The notes: generated by a model not told the origin, from the sequence alone. Numbered from the stretch's first letter, positions 44,762 to 55,467 are shown. The stretch is 57,082 nt of DNA from Lachnospiraceae bacterium (GCA_910575835.1 CAJTGB010000031.1:1-57082), one strand, 5' to 3'. Translations and numbers: made by a program.

Positions 44762-46972
44762 ATGGATGATCATAAGAGAGGACGGGTAACGATCCCGACA
44801 GATGTAGATGTGGTCCCGGAGACATTAGAACTTGTGAAGCGCTGGGGAGCGGATGCGATCCGTGACTGTGACGGGACGGAATATCCTGAGGAGCTTAGGA
44901 ATGTAGATGCGAAGGTGTATTCTACTTATTATACCACGAGAAAGGACAACGAGTGGGCGAAAGCCCACCCGGAGGAGATCCAGCAGATGTATATCATGAC
45001 TCCGTTTTATAATGCGGAGGGAGATACGCTTCGGATTCATCTGATGAACCATCTGTATCCTGATATGCTTGCGGTGAATTGCCGGGATGATATTCGGAGA
45101 TGGTGGGAGGTCATTGACCGGACTACGGGCGACGTTGTAGCGCATGAGGCTGGGAAGAACGGAGAGGAAGACTGCGGCACGGACGAAGCTGCGGCCGGAT
45201 GGCGCTATGAGGAGGACGCGGGCGACGTCGTGATCACGCATGCGAAGGAATTCCATGATTATACGGTGAGTTTTCTTGCGTATATTATGTGGGATCCGGT
45301 CCATATGTACAATGCGGTGACCAACGACTGGAAGGATGTGGAGAAGCAGATCACCTTTGACGTGAGACAGCCGAAGACCAGGGAATTCTCCATGGAGCGT
45401 CTGCGGCGGTATATTGCGGATAATCCGCATATTGATGTGATTCGCTATACTACATTCTTCCACCAGTTTACACTGATCTTCGATGAGTTTGCCCGGGAAA
45501 AATATGTAGACTGGTACGGATATTCAGCGTCGGTAAGTCCGTATATCTTAGAGCAGTTTGAGCGGGAGGCAGGATATCCGTTCCGGCCGGAGTATATTAT
45601 CGATCAGGGATATATGAACAATACCTACCGGATCCCGTCTAAGGAGTTCAGGGATTTTCAGGATTTCCAGAGAAGAGAGGTCGCAAAGCTTGCCAAAGAG
45701 ATGGTGGACATCACGCACGAGTGCGGAAAAGAGGCGATGATGTTCCTTGGAGATCACTGGATCGGTATGGAGCCTTTCATGGATGAATTCAAAGAGATCG
45801 GCCTGGACGCGGTCGTGGGAAGCGTGGGTAACGGCGCGACTCTGCGGCTGATCAGCGATATCGAGGGCGTCCGCTACACAGAGGGACGTTTCCTGCCGTA
45901 TTTCTTCCCGGATACTTTCCATGAAGGAGGAGATCCTGTGAGGGAAGCGAAGGTTAACTGGGTGACGGCAAGAAGGGCCATCCTTCGCAAACCGATCGAC
46001 CGTATCGGGTACGGCGGCTATCTGAAGCTTGCAATGGAATTCCCGGAATTTATAGACTATGTAGAAGAGGTCTGCGAGGAGTTCCGGGTTCTGTATGAGA
46101 ATATCAAGGGTACGGTTCCTCATTGCGTGAAGAGGGTGGCTGTGCTGAACAGTTGGGGAAAGATGCGTGCATGGGGGAATCATATGGTGCATCATGCGCT
46201 CTACTATAAGCAGAACTATTCTTACGCGGGAGTGATCGAGGCGTTAAGCGGCGCGCCGTTTGATGTCAGATTTATCAGCTTCGATGATATCAGGAATGAT
46301 CCGTCCATTCTGAATGATGTGGATGTGATACTGAATGTCGGAGACGCCAATACTGCTTACACCGGCGGCGAGAATTGGAAGGATGAGAAGATCGTGACGG
46401 CCGTCAAGAGATTTGTATACCGGGGCGGCGGTTTTATCGGGGTCGGCGAGCCTGCGGCATATCAGTGGCAGGGAAGGTTCTTCCAGCTGTCAGGCGTACT
46501 GGGCGTCGAGGAAGAGACCGGATTTACGCTGAATGTTGATAAATATAATTGGGAAGAGCATGAGCACTTCATCACGGAGGACTGTAAGGGAGATATCGAC
46601 TTCGGAGAAGGCAAGAAGAATATCTTTGCACTTGACGGTACGGCTGTGATCCGTCAGAAGGACAAGGAAGTGCAATTGGCGGCGAATTCTTTCGGCGAAG
46701 GACGCGGGGTGTATATCAGCGGCCTGCCTTACAGTTTCGAGAATAACAGGCTGCTGTACAGGGCGATCCTGTGGGCTTCCGGTTCAGAGAAGGAGCTGTG
46801 CCGGTGGTTCAGCAGCAATTATAACGTAGAAGTGCATGCATATATTAAGAACGGCAAATACTGTGTGGTCAATAACACCTATGAGCCGCAGGAAACAACG
46901 GTGTACAAGGGAGATGGGACAAGCTTCGACCTTCAGATGAAGGCGAATGAGATTGTGTGGTATACAATTTAA
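44762..46972 (+). CDS. lnpA: GH112 1,3-beta-galactosyl-N-acetylhexosamine phosphorylase
   Basis: A 736-residue enzyme that splits galacto-N-biose and lacto-N-biose with phosphate into galactose-1-phosphate and GalNAc or GlcNAc. It begins GRVTIPTDVDVVPETLELV and has GADAIRDCDGTEYPEEL, YNAEGDTLRIHLMNHLYPDM and FLGDHWIGMEPFMDEF, all characteristic of GH112. The close relative D-galactosyl-1,4-L-rhamnose phosphorylase shares these, so specificity is not certain from motifs. The kinase and nucleotidyltransferase downstream favour the GNB/LNB role, using mucin or milk glycans. GAGAGG precedes ATG 44762. Confidence 0.9.
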   Translation: MDDHKRGRVTIPTDVDVVPETLELVKRWGADAIRDCDGTEYPEELRNVDAKVYSTYYTTRKDNEWAKAHPEEIQQMYIMTPFYNAEGDTLRIHLMNHLYPDMLAVNCRDDIRRWWEVIDRTTGDVVAHEAGKNGEEDCGTDEAAAGWRYEEDAGDVVITHAKEFHDYTVSFLAYIMWDPVHMYNAVTNDWKDVEKQITFDVRQPKTREFSMERLRRYIADNPHIDVIRYTTFFHQFTLIFDEFAREKYVDWYGYSASVSPYILEQFEREAGYPFRPEYIIDQGYMNNTYRIPSKEFRDFQDFQRREVAKLAKEMVDITHECGKEAMMFLGDHWIGMEPFMDEFKEIGLDAVVGSVGNGATLRLISDIEGVRYTEGRFLPYFFPDTFHEGGDPVREAKVNWVTARRAILRKPIDRIGYGGYLKLAMEFPEFIDYVEEVCEEFRVLYENIKGTVPHCVKRVAVLNSWGKMRAWGNHMVHHALYYKQNYSYAGVIEALSGAPFDVRFISFDDIRNDPSILNDVDVILNVGDANTAYTGGENWKDEKIVTAVKRFVYRGGGFIGVGEPAAYQWQGRFFQLSGVLGVEEETGFTLNVDKYNWEEHEHFITEDCKGDIDFGEGKKNIFALDGTAVIRQKDKEVQLAANSFGEGRGVYISGLPYSFENNRLLYRAILWASGSEKELCRWFSSNYNVEVHAYIKNGKYCVVNNTYEPQETTVYKGDGTSFDLQMKANEIVWYTI

Positions 46973-46988
46973 GCTTTAGAATTAAGAG

Positions 46989-47019
46989 GGCGGAGGGGGA
47001 TTAAAAACTCCCCTCCGCC
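46989..47019. terminator. Hairpin terminator between convergent lnpA and AraC genes
   Basis: GGCGGAGGGG (46989-46998) pairs perfectly with CCCCTCCGCC (47010-47019). The stem straddles the end of the AraC gene. The U-runs are short on both strands. Confidence 0.65.
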
Positions 47020-47909
47020 ATTGCTTTGATGGATAACGCATATTCCGAAGGCGTCATGCCGGTGACTTTCTTGAACTGCCGGGAAAAATAGTGGATGGAG
47101 GAATATCCCAGCTGTTCAGAGATCTGTGTAAAATTCAAACGGTTCGTCCGTATCATTTCCTTAGCGGCATTGATCTTCATCAGAGAAAAATATTCGATGA
47201 TCCCAAGCCCGCAGTTGTCCTTGAAGATCTTCTGCAATTGGGACCTGCCGATCAGGTTGTCCTTGCAGATCTGTTCAATGGTGACGGAAGAGTGGATGCG
47301 GACTGCCAGATAATCCGTAACCCGGTTAAATATCTCGGCATCGCTCTTGCTCTTGGTTGATTTGAGGACTTTGGGGTCTGCGATCTGCCTGTGAGCGGCG
47401 TCGGAATATCTCCGTATCAGGTGAATCAGGAGTTGTTCTAAGTAAAGACAGATCAACTGCTCGGCGCCGAACAGCTCCGGCGTCTTTCTGGGCATGTTCT
47501 CCAGATACGGGTCATCCAGCCGGCAGTCGAAGCAGTGCCTTGCTTCGCTGATGATGCTGGCAAGGATGTTGCGCTCAACCTCATCGATCTTGAGCGTCTT
47601 CTTGCGGAAGAATGACATAGCCTCATCTTCGCACCAAAAGGAGATGACGACCAGATTCGGAGCGACCTCTCCGGTTGCCTGTACGTTGTGGAATTCATTG
47701 GGTTGATGGAATGTGATCTCGCCGTGCCTTAGCACGTAGTGCTCGGTGTCTGCCGTTACGAGAACTTCTCCCTTGTCGACGCAGATGAATTCCCAGAAGT
47801 CGTGGGATTCTCCTTCAAAAGAAAAATCGCTCATGTATTCGAAGTAGTGGATGCTGTAGATCTTACTGATGGATATAGATTTACTGAGTATGTTTCCGTT
47901 ATAGCTCAT
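47001..47909 (-). CDS. AraC family transcriptional regulator
   Basis: A 302-residue regulator. The start MSYNGNILSKSISISK at 47909 follows AAGAGGTTA on the minus strand. The N-terminal half is a cupin-like sugar-sensing domain (HDFWEFICVDKGEVLV, ITFHQPNEFHNV). The C-terminal 100 residues are two helix-turn-helix units (VTIEQICKDNLIGRSQLQ and FTQISEQLGYSSIHYFSRQF, ending TPSEYALS). It lies divergent from the nucleotidyltransferase/nahK genes, with TGCAGATA repeats in the shared region. It is the likely activator of the GNB/LNB genes, sensing a sugar. Confidence 0.92.
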   Translation of the reverse strand: MSYNGNILSKSISISKIYSIHYFEYMSDFSFEGESHDFWEFICVDKGEVLVTADTEHYVLRHGEITFHQPNEFHNVQATGEVAPNLVVISFWCEDEAMSFFRKKTLKIDEVERNILASIISEARHCFDCRLDDPYLENMPRKTPELFGAEQLICLYLEQLLIHLIRRYSDAAHRQIADPKVLKSTKSKSDAEIFNRVTDYLAVRIHSSVTIEQICKDNLIGRSQLQKIFKDNCGLGIIEYFSLMKINAAKEMIRTNRLNFTQISEQLGYSSIHYFSRQFKKVTGMTPSEYALSIKAMAEGSF

Positions 47910-47983
47910 GGTGTAACCTCTTAAATAATACAATTGACTATACTTATTCTACTGTATTTGCGGACAAATGAAAAGACAAGAAA

Positions 47984-48062
47984 TGCAGATAGTGCAGATA
48001 GTGCAAATCATATAAAATATATTATAAAGATTTTTAGATATCTTTGTAATACAATGCAGATA
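47984..48062. promoter_or_regulatory. TGCAGATA boxes and weak promoter upstream of the nucleotidyltransferase gene
   Basis: TGCAGATAG occurs twice in tandem (47984-47992, 47993-48001), followed by TGCA, and TGCAGATA recurs at 48055-48062. A -10-like TACAAT at 48050-48055 has no good -35, as expected for a promoter that needs an activator. The divergent AraC regulator is the candidate. Confidence 0.5.
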
Positions 48063-48109
48063 AATGATTCTTATTGGTGCGCGTTAATATTAAAATGGAG
48101 GTAAAAGAG

Positions 48110-49036
48110 ATGAAAAAACCTGTATTGGTGATCATGGCGGCAGGAATGGGGAGCCGTTATGGCGGATTGAAGCAAATTGACCCGGTGGACAGCGAGGGTC
48201 ATATTATCATGGATTTTTCCATGTATGATGCAAGAAGAGCGGGATTTGAGGAAGTGATCTTCATCATTAAGCGTGAGAATGAAGCAGATTTCCGGGAGGC
48301 GGTTGGAAGCCGTGTTGAGAAATACATGAAGGTGTCTTACGCATTCCAGGAGATCGGGAATATTCCGGCGGGCTACGAAGTGCCGGAAGGCCGCAAGAAG
48401 CCTTGGGGAACGGCGCATGCGGTGCTGAGCTGTATCGATCAGGTGGACGGTCCGTTTGCAGTGATCAATGCGGATGATTATTATGGAAGAGAGGCATTCC
48501 AGTTGATCTACGATTATCTGTCCGCACACGAGGATGATGAAAAATACCGGTATACGATGGTAGGATATCTGCTTGGCAATACGGTGACAGATAACGGGCA
48601 TGTGTCACGCGGTATCTGCGAGACGAATATGAACGGAGAACTGGTCAGCGTTGAGGAGAGGACAAGGATCGAGAAGCGTGACGGCGGGATCGCATTTACA
48701 GAGGATGACGGCGAGACCTGGACGGAGGTTCCCGGCGACGCTATCGTGTCTATGAATATGTGGGGATTTACGAAGAGCATATTAGACGAGATCAGGGACG
48801 GGTTCCCGGCATTTCTTGACAAAGGGCTTAAGAGCAATCCTATGAAATGCGAGTATTATCTTCCGGCAGTGGTGAGCCGCCTTCTGGAGGAAGGAAAGGC
48901 AACGGCGGCAGTTCTTAAGTCTGCGGACAAATGGTACGGTATTACATACAAAGAGGATAAACCGGTAGTAGTGGCAGCGTTACAGAAGATGAAGGATGAA
49001 GGAATCTATCCAGAGCATTTATGGGAGGAAGAATAA
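48110..49036 (+). CDS. Sugar nucleotidyltransferase (NTP transferase, LnpC-like)
   Basis: A 308-residue nucleotidyltransferase. The start MKKPVLVIMAAGMGSRYGGLKQ carries the nucleotide-binding loop (AAGMGSRYGG) and follows GGAGGTAAAAG. The later metal and sugar residues are in FAVINADDYYGREAF. It resembles bacterial UTP-hexose-1-phosphate type enzymes but is shorter than GalU in spacing. In the bifidobacterial GNB/LNB pathway the corresponding step exchanges UDP between sugars; this protein probably activates GlcNAc-1-P, GalNAc-1-P or Gal-1-P. The exact substrate is uncertain. Its stop overlaps the start of the kinase gene by one base. Confidence 0.82.
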   Translation: MKKPVLVIMAAGMGSRYGGLKQIDPVDSEGHIIMDFSMYDARRAGFEEVIFIIKRENEADFREAVGSRVEKYMKVSYAFQEIGNIPAGYEVPEGRKKPWGTAHAVLSCIDQVDGPFAVINADDYYGREAFQLIYDYLSAHEDDEKYRYTMVGYLLGNTVTDNGHVSRGICETNMNGELVSVEERTRIEKRDGGIAFTEDDGETWTEVPGDAIVSMNMWGFTKSILDEIRDGFPAFLDKGLKSNPMKCEYYLPAVVSRLLEEGKATAAVLKSADKWYGITYKEDKPVVVAALQKMKDEGIYPEHLWEEE

Positions 49037-50160
49037 TGGGGGAAGCATCACCGATTCAGATCGCAGAGGTAATAGCGAATTTCCAGTATAACGGAAGGCT
49101 TGTGAGAGGATGTGCCTATGGAAACGGGCATATTAACGATACGTATCTTCTGACATTCCAGATATCAGGAATGGGAAGCATCAAGGTAATCCTGCAGAAG
49201 ATGAATAAGGATGTATTCGGCAAGCCGGAAGAACTGATGCAGAATGTGATGGGAGTTACCGCATATCTGCGGGAACAGATCATCAAAAAGGGGGGAGATC
49301 CTGAGCGTGAGACGCTGAATGTGATCCCCGCTTATGACAATAAACCATTTTACCGTGATTCTTACGGTGATTATTGGCGGTCTTATAAGTTCATCACGGA
49401 TGCGACCAGCTATGACGTGGTGGAGAAGCCGGAGCATTTCTACGAGAGCGCGCTTGCGTTCGGGAATTTCCAGTGCATGCTGGCGGATTATCCTGCGGAG
49501 TCGCTGAATGAGACGATCGAGGGATTCCATGATACGAAGGCAAGGTTCGCAGTGTTCAAAAAGGCTGTGGAAGAGGATGTGATGGAGCGTGCGGCTTCTG
49601 TGAGGGATGAGATCCAGTTTGTTCTGGACAGAGAGGACGTTGCCGACTGCTTCTCTGAACTTCAGGCGAAGGGCGAGCTGCCGATCCGTGTAACGCACAA
49701 TGATACGAAGCTTAATAATATTATGATCGATAATAAGACGGGGAAAGGTATCTGCGTGATCGACCTGGATACGGTTATGCCGGGACTTGCCATGAATGAC
49801 TTCGGAGATTCGATCCGGTTCGGCGCCAGCACGGCGGCGGAAGATGAGAGGGATCTGACAAAGGTGTCCTGCGATATGGAACTGTTCGATCTGTATGCGA
49901 AAGGTTTCATAGAAGGATGTGCCGGAAGGCTTACGGACCGGGAGATCGAACTGCTTCCTATGGGGGCCAAGGTGATGACCTTCGAGTGCGGTATGCGTTT
50001 CCTGACGGATTATCTCCAGGGGGACCGATACTTCAAGATCCACAGAGAGGGACACAATCTTGACCGGTGCCGGACACAGTTCAAGCTGGTTGAGGATATG
50101 GAGAAGAAATGGGATATTATGCAGGATATTGTTAAGAAATATGGGTTCGCGGCCGGTTAG
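49036..50160 (+). CDS. nahK: N-acetylhexosamine 1-kinase (aminoglycoside phosphotransferase fold)
   Basis: A 374-residue kinase. It begins IAEVIANFQYNGRLVRGCAYGNGHINDTYLL-like sequence (the motif GNGHINDTY is typical of NahK). The catalytic loop VTHNDTKLNNIMID lies near residue 220 and the metal Asp is in ICVIDLDTVMPG. It phosphorylates GlcNAc or GalNAc at C1, the products of the GH112 phosphorylase. ATG 49036 overlaps the upstream stop (TAATG) with GGAGG nine bases before, so translation is coupled. The gene ends at a terminator that overlaps its last codons. Confidence 0.88.
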   Translation: MGEASPIQIAEVIANFQYNGRLVRGCAYGNGHINDTYLLTFQISGMGSIKVILQKMNKDVFGKPEELMQNVMGVTAYLREQIIKKGGDPERETLNVIPAYDNKPFYRDSYGDYWRSYKFITDATSYDVVEKPEHFYESALAFGNFQCMLADYPAESLNETIEGFHDTKARFAVFKKAVEEDVMERAASVRDEIQFVLDREDVADCFSELQAKGELPIRVTHNDTKLNNIMIDNKTGKGICVIDLDTVMPGLAMNDFGDSIRFGASTAAEDERDLTKVSCDMELFDLYAKGFIEGCAGRLTDREIELLPMGAKVMTFECGMRFLTDYLQGDRYFKIHREGHNLDRCRTQFKLVEDMEKKWDIMQDIVKKYGFAAG

Positions 50161-50176
50161 GCCGCGAATTGTGTTA
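50146..50176 (+). terminator. Terminator after nahK
   Basis: TTCGCGGCC (50146-50154) pairs perfectly with GGCCGCGAA (50160-50168) around a five-base loop, followed by TTGTGTTAT. Confidence 0.75.
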
Positions 50177-50204
50177 TATTAAGGAAATAATAATAGAAAA
50201 CCCC

Positions 50205-50233
50205 TTGACAAGGGGGATTATTCGTAATAAACT
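50205..50233 (+). promoter_or_regulatory. Promoter for the str operon, -35 within a palindrome
   Basis: A perfect TTGACA and TAAACT are separated by 17 bases. The -35 lies inside the inverted repeat CCCCTTGACAAGGGG (50201-50215). The transcript would start near 50240 and have a leader of about 125 bases. Confidence 0.65.
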
Positions 50234-50365
50234 AATCTAGCGTGCATCGGAAACGCCGTGTTTTTTGTATGTAAATATGTTTCCATGCAGCAGACGGGCG
50301 AAGGTCAGCCCGGAGGAATTGGCAACAAGAATGCAACTTATTATGATCGTAGGAGGTGAAAGAGA

Positions 50366-50788
50366 ATGCCAACATTTAACCAGTTAGTAAAGAAAGGACG
50401 TCAGACATCTGTTAAGAAGTCTACAGCTCCAGCACTCCAGAAAGGGTATAACTCTTTGAGGAAGAGAAGTACGGACGCATCCGCTCCGCAGAAGAGAGGC
50501 GTATGTACCGCTGTTAAGACAGCTACACCTAAGAAGCCTAACTCAGCTCTTAGAAAGATTGCCAGAGTTCGTCTGTCTAACGGTATCGAGGTAACAAGCT
50601 ATATCCCGGGAGAAGGACACAACCTTCAGGAGCATAGCGTTGTTCTGATCCGCGGCGGAAGAGTAAAAGACCTTCCAGGTACCAGATATCATATCGTTAG
50701 AGGTACACTTGATACAGCAGGTGTTGCAAAGAGAAGACAGGCACGTTCTAAATACGGCGCTAAAAGGCCGAAAGATGCTAAAAAGTAA
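50366..50788 (+). CDS. rpsL: 30S ribosomal protein S12
   Basis: A 140-residue ribosomal protein that shapes the decoding centre. [13 protein letters not shown] starts the protein after GGAGGTGAAAG. The decoding loop is [17 protein letters not shown], and [12 protein letters not shown] follows. Lys is present at both classic streptomycin-resistance positions (KKPNSA and RVKDLPG), as in sensitive strains. The C-terminus [12 protein letters not shown] is normal. It is the first gene of the str operon. Confidence 0.97.
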   Translation: MPTFNQLVKKGRQTSVKKSTAPALQKGYNSLRKRSTDASAPQKRGVCTAVKTATPKKPNSALRKIARVRLSNGIEVTSYIPGEGHNLQEHSVVLIRGGRVKDLPGTRYHIVRGTLDTAGVAKRRQARSKYGAKRPKDAKK

Positions 50789-51563
<775 letters not shown>

Positions 51564-51577
51564 GAGGCAGCAAAAGA

Positions 51578-53695
51578 ATGGCTGGAAGAGAATATCCGTT
51601 AGAGAGAACCAGGAACATCGGTATTATGGCGCATATTGATGCTGGAAAGACAACAACAACAGAGCGTATCTTATATTATACCGGTGTTAATCACAAGATT
51701 GGTGATACTCATGAAGGTACCGCTACAATGGACTGGATGGCTCAGGAACAAGAGAGAGGTATCACCATTACTTCCGCTGCTACAACATGTCACTGGACGC
51801 TGCAGGAGAACTGTAAGCCAAAAGAAGGTGAGTTAGAACACCGTATCAATATCATTGATACTCCGGGACACGTTGATTTTACGGTAGAAGTAGAACGTTC
51901 ACTCCGTGTACTTGACGGTGCAGTAGGTGTATTTTGTGCTAAGGGCGGAGTTGAACCGCAGTCAGAGAACGTATGGCGTCAGGCTGACACATACAATGTA
52001 CCGAGAATGGCATTTATTAACAAGATGGATATCTTGGGAGCTAATTTCTATGGTGCAGTAGAACAGATCAAGACCAGATTGGGAAAGAATGCAATCTGTA
52101 TCCAGCTTCCAATTGGAAAAGAAGACGATTTCAAGGGAATCATCGATCTTTTCGAGATGAAAGCATATATTTACAATGATAATAAGGGTGATGATATTAC
52201 GATCACCGATATTCCAGAGGATATGGCAGATGACGCAGAACTTTACCGTTCAGAACTGGTTGAGAAGATCTGCGAATTAGATGACGATCTGATGATGGCT
52301 TATCTGGAAGGTGAAGAGCCGACCGTTGATGAGTTAAAAACAGTTTTAAGAAAAGCTACCTGCGAGTGTACTGCAGTTCCGGTATGCTGCGGAACGGCTT
52401 ACAGGAATAAGGGAGTTCAGAAGCTTCTAGACGCAGTTGTAGAATTCATGCCTTCTCCGCTTGACATCCCGCCGATTCAAGGCGTTGATGCGGATGGCAA
52501 TGATACAGAGAGACATTCTTCTGATGAAGAACCGTTCTCAGCCCTTGCATTTAAGATTATGACAGACCCATTCGTTGGTAAGCTGGCATATTTCAGAGTT
52601 TATTCTGGTACAATGAACTCAGGTTCTTATGTATTGAATGCAACAAAGGGAAAGAAAGAGCGTGTCGGACGTATTCTTCAGATGCACGCTAACAAGAGAG
52701 AAGAACTTAGCAAGGTATATTCCGGAGATATCGCGGCAGCGATCGGATTCAAGTTTACAACGACAGGTGATACCATCTGTGATGAGCAGCACCCGGTAAT
52801 CTTAGAGTCTATGGAGTTCCCGGAGCCGGTTATCGAGCTTGCGATCGAGCCGAAGACCAAGGCTTCCCAGGGCAAGCTTGGAGAGTCGCTTGCGAAGCTT
52901 GCGGAAGAGGATCCGACCTTCCGTGCGCATACTGATCAGGAGACAGGTCAGACGATCATTGCCGGAATGGGAGAGCTTCATCTGGAGATCATCGTTGACA
53001 GACTTCTCCGTGAGTTCAAGGTAGAGGCTAATGTAGGAGCACCTCAGGTTGCTTACAAGGAGGCATTTACCAAGGCAGTTGACGTAGATAGCAAGTACGC
53101 GAAGCAGTCCGGCGGACGCGGACAGTACGGACACTGTAAGGTTAAGTTTGAGCCAATGGATATCAACGGCGAAGAAGTATTCAAGTTCGAGTCTACAGTA
53201 GTCGGCGGCGCGATTCCTAAGGAATATATCCCTAAGATCGGGGAAGGTATCGAGGAAGCTATGCAGGCTGGTATCCTTGGAGGATTCCCTGTTGTAGGCG
53301 TTAAGGCGAATGTATACGATGGTTCTTACCATGAAGTCGATTCAAGTGAGATGGCATTCCACATCGCCGGATCACTGGCGTTTAAGGACGCTATGAAGAA
53401 GGCTGCTCCGATATTGTGCGAGCCTATCATGAAGGTTGAAGTTACAATGCCGGAGGAATATATGGGCGACGTAATCGGTGATATCAATTCCCGGCGCGGA
53501 AGAATCGAGGGTATGGACGACTTAGGCGGCGGTAAGATCGTACGCGGATATGTTCCGTTGTCCGAGATGTTCGGGTACTCTACAGACCTTCGTTCCAGAA
53601 CACAGGGACGCGGTAACTACTCAATGTTCTTCGAGAAATATGAGCCGGTTCCGAAATCTGTTCAGGAAAAGGTATTATCGAATAAAAATGCTTAA
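51578..53695 (+). CDS. fusA: Elongation factor G
   Basis: A 705-residue translational GTPase that drives ribosome translocation. The G domain has [18 protein letters not shown] (P-loop), [12 protein letters not shown] (switch I), [16 protein letters not shown] (G3) and NKMDILGAN (G4). The C-terminal domains are complete, with [11 protein letters not shown] and [14 protein letters not shown]. The length is normal and a single copy is seen here. AGGAGGCAGCAAAAG precedes the ATG. Codon use shifts within the gene, with more strongly biased codons in the second half. Confidence 0.97.
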   Translation: MAGREYPLERTRNIGIMAHIDAGKTTTTERILYYTGVNHKIGDTHEGTATMDWMAQEQERGITITSAATTCHWTLQENCKPKEGELEHRINIIDTPGHVDFTVEVERSLRVLDGAVGVFCAKGGVEPQSENVWRQADTYNVPRMAFINKMDILGANFYGAVEQIKTRLGKNAICIQLPIGKEDDFKGIIDLFEMKAYIYNDNKGDDITITDIPEDMADDAELYRSELVEKICELDDDLMMAYLEGEEPTVDELKTVLRKATCECTAVPVCCGTAYRNKGVQKLLDAVVEFMPSPLDIPPIQGVDADGNDTERHSSDEEPFSALAFKIMTDPFVGKLAYFRVYSGTMNSGSYVLNATKGKKERVGRILQMHANKREELSKVYSGDIAAAIGFKFTTTGDTICDEQHPVILESMEFPEPVIELAIEPKTKASQGKLGESLAKLAEEDPTFRAHTDQETGQTIIAGMGELHLEIIVDRLLREFKVEANVGAPQVAYKEAFTKAVDVDSKYAKQSGGRGQYGHCKVKFEPMDINGEEVFKFESTVVGGAIPKEYIPKIGEGIEEAMQAGILGGFPVVGVKANVYDGSYHEVDSSEMAFHIAGSLAFKDAMKKAAPILCEPIMKVEVTMPEEYMGDVIGDINSRRGRIEGMDDLGGGKIVRGYVPLSEMFGYSTDLRSRTQGRGNYSMFFEKYEPVPKSVQEKVLSNKNA

Positions 53696-53711
53696 TTAAG
53701 TAAGAAAAGGC

Positions 53712-53740
53712 TTGAAAAACTGTATGATTTGAAATATAAT
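53712..53740 (+). promoter_or_regulatory. Promoter for tuf
   Basis: TTGAAA and a perfect TATAAT are separated by 17 bases in the fusA-tuf spacer, so tuf can be expressed separately from the rest of the str operon. Confidence 0.75.
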
Positions 53741-53812
53741 CAATGTTAGCCGAGTAAACGTAAATATAATAACATGCCGTTAGCGGCACCGTAATAAGGA
53801 GGATTATTCAAA

Positions 53813-55000
53813 ATGGCAAAAGCTAAATTTGAAAGAAACAAACCACATTGTAATATTGGTACAATCGGTCACGTTGACCACGGCAAGACTACTCTGACAG
53901 CTGCTATTACAAAGGTTCTGGCAGAGAGAGTTGAAGGTAACGCGGTAGTAGATTTCGAGAACATTGATAAGGCTCCGGAAGAGAGAGAGCGTGGTATCAC
54001 AATTTCTACAGCACACGTTGAGTATGAGACAGAGAAGCGTCACTATGCACACGTTGACTGCCCAGGACATGCTGACTACGTTAAGAACATGATCACAGGT
54101 GCAGCTCAGATGGACGGCGCTATCCTTGTAGTTGCTGCTACTGACGGTGTTATGGCTCAGACAAAAGAGCACATCCTGCTTTCTCGTCAGGTAGGTGTTC
54201 CTTACATCGTTGTATTCCTTAACAAGTGCGATATGGTTGATGACGAAGAGCTTATTGAATTAGTAGAGATGGAAGTAACAGAGCAGTTAGAGGAATATGA
54301 GTTCACAGACTGCCCGATCATCAAGGGTTCTGCTCTTAAGGCACTTGAGGATCCATCAGGAGAGTGGGGAGATAAGATCATGGAGCTTATGGCTACAGTT
54401 GATGAGTATATCCCGGATCCACAGCGTGCAACAGATCAGCCATTCCTGATGCCTGTAGAGGACGTTTTCTCTATCACAGGACGTGGAACAGTTGCTACTG
54501 GTAGAGTAGAGCGTGGTGTTCTTCATGTATCTGATGAAGTTGAGATCATCGGTATCCATGAGGAGACAAGAAAGACTGTTGTAACTGGTGTTGAGATGTT
54601 CCGTAAGCTGCTTGACGAGGCTCAGGCTGGTGATAACATCGGTGCTCTTCTTCGTGGTGTTCAGAGAACAGAGATCGAAAGAGGACAGGTTTTGATCAAA
54701 CCAGGTACAGTTAAGTGCCACAAGAAATTTACCGCTCAGGTATACGTTCTGACAAAAGATGAAGGTGGACGTCATACTCCATTCTTCAACAACTACAGAC
54801 CACAGTTCTATTTCAGAACAACAGACGTTACAGGTGTCTGCAACCTTCCAGAGGGTGTAGAGATGTGTATGCCTGGTGATAACGTAGAGATGTCAGTTGA
54901 GCTGATTCATCCAGTAGCTATGGAGCAGGGTCTTACATTCGCTATCCGTGAGGGTGGTAGAACAGTTGGTTCTGGTCGTGTGGCTACGATCATTGAGTAA
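53813..55000 (+). CDS. tuf: Elongation factor Tu
   Basis: A 395-residue GTPase that carries aminoacyl-tRNA to the ribosome. Motifs are [17 protein letters not shown] (P-loop), [13 protein letters not shown] (switch I), [20 protein letters not shown] (G3) and NKCDMVDD (G4). The C-terminus [17 protein letters not shown] is complete. Codon use is extremely biased. A second, diverged copy of the DNA for the [11 protein letters not shown] tail occurs at 56550-56594. This suggests that foreign DNA integrated at the 3' end of this gene and rebuilt its tail. Confidence 0.98.
   Translation: MAKAKFERNKPHCNIGTIGHVDHGKTTLTAAITKVLAERVEGNAVVDFENIDKAPEERERGITISTAHVEYETEKRHYAHVDCPGHADYVKNMITGAAQMDGAILVVAATDGVMAQTKEHILLSRQVGVPYIVVFLNKCDMVDDEELIELVEMEVTEQLEEYEFTDCPIIKGSALKALEDPSGEWGDKIMELMATVDEYIPDPQRATDQPFLMPVEDVFSITGRGTVATGRVERGVLHVSDEVEIIGIHEETRKTVVTGVEMFRKLLDEAQAGDNIGALLRGVQRTEIERGQVLIKPGTVKCHKKFTAQVYVLTKDEGGRHTPFFNNYRPQFYFRTTDVTGVCNLPEGVEMCMPGDNVEMSVELIHPVAMEQGLTFAIREGGRTVGSGRVATIIE
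54946..54990 (+). repeat. tuf 3' end, first copy of a direct repeat (attL/attR-like)
   Basis: These 45 bases match 56550-56594 at 41 positions, with the first 27 identical. The second copy is 1604 bases downstream, outside any complete tuf gene. Confidence 0.8.
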
Positions 55001-55022
55001 TTAGTAAAAAGTTAGATTTTAT

Positions 55023-55055
55023 GGGGCTTTCTGGAATTTCAGAAAGTCCCTTTTT
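55023..55055 (+). terminator. Terminator after tuf
   Basis: GGGGCTTTCTG (55023-55033) pairs with CAGAAAGTCCC (55040-55050) with one G-U pair, followed by TTTTT. Confidence 0.9.
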
Positions 55056-55128
55056 GCTAAAATAATAACTTTGATTTAAATAAGTGGCTCTAAAATGGCT
55101 CTAAAAAATTAGTATTTTTCTTTTTTAT

Positions 55129-55157
55129 GGGACAAGTCAAGAAAAAAATGCTATAAT
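55129..55157 (+). promoter_or_regulatory. Promoter for the small genes after tuf
   Basis: GGGACA and a perfect TATAAT are separated by 17 bases. Downstream, ACATAACA (55178-55185) pairs with TGTTATGT (55199-55206), a possible leader hairpin. Confidence 0.5.
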
Positions 55158-55270
55158 AAATACAGAAAAGTATCGACACATAACAAAAAATGTGCTAATG
55201 TTATGTCAATTCTCAATATCTTGGGCATACTCTATAAAAGGAGGTGCTTATGAGAAAAGGAGGTTTTAAT

Positions 55271-55465
55271 ATGTATTTAATTAAGGAAAAGTCAAAAACA
55301 TCATTATATAAAAATTTTGAGCCAAGCTTTCCAAAGCATAAAGATGTAGAGATTCAAGCGCACGTTGCATATACAGTGGGAAATGATATGTCCAACAAAA
55401 TGCAATCAACTATAAGATGTATGACAAAAATGATTGTTCGAGGATTTTCTAAGGGGGCGAATTAG
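55271..55465 (+). CDS. Small hypothetical protein of the post-tuf region
   Basis: A 64-residue protein, not recognised. ATG 55271 follows AAAAGGAGG by seven bases; an in-frame ATG at 55250 with its own AAAGGAGG would add seven residues encoded mostly by the second ribosome site. The sequence MYLIKEKSKTSLYKNFEPSF is basic and has no membrane segment or known motif. Codon use is AT-rich and unlike the tuf region. It ends two bases before the next gene, so the two form an operon. Confidence 0.6.
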   Translation: MYLIKEKSKTSLYKNFEPSFPKHKDVEIQAHVAYTVGNDMSNKMQSTIRCMTKMIVRGFSKGAN

Positions 55466-55467
55466 GT

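Noticed and set aside
49165-50055. 296-codon minus-strand frame opposite nahK
   Set aside because: It is a shadow; no start signal, no recognisable domain.
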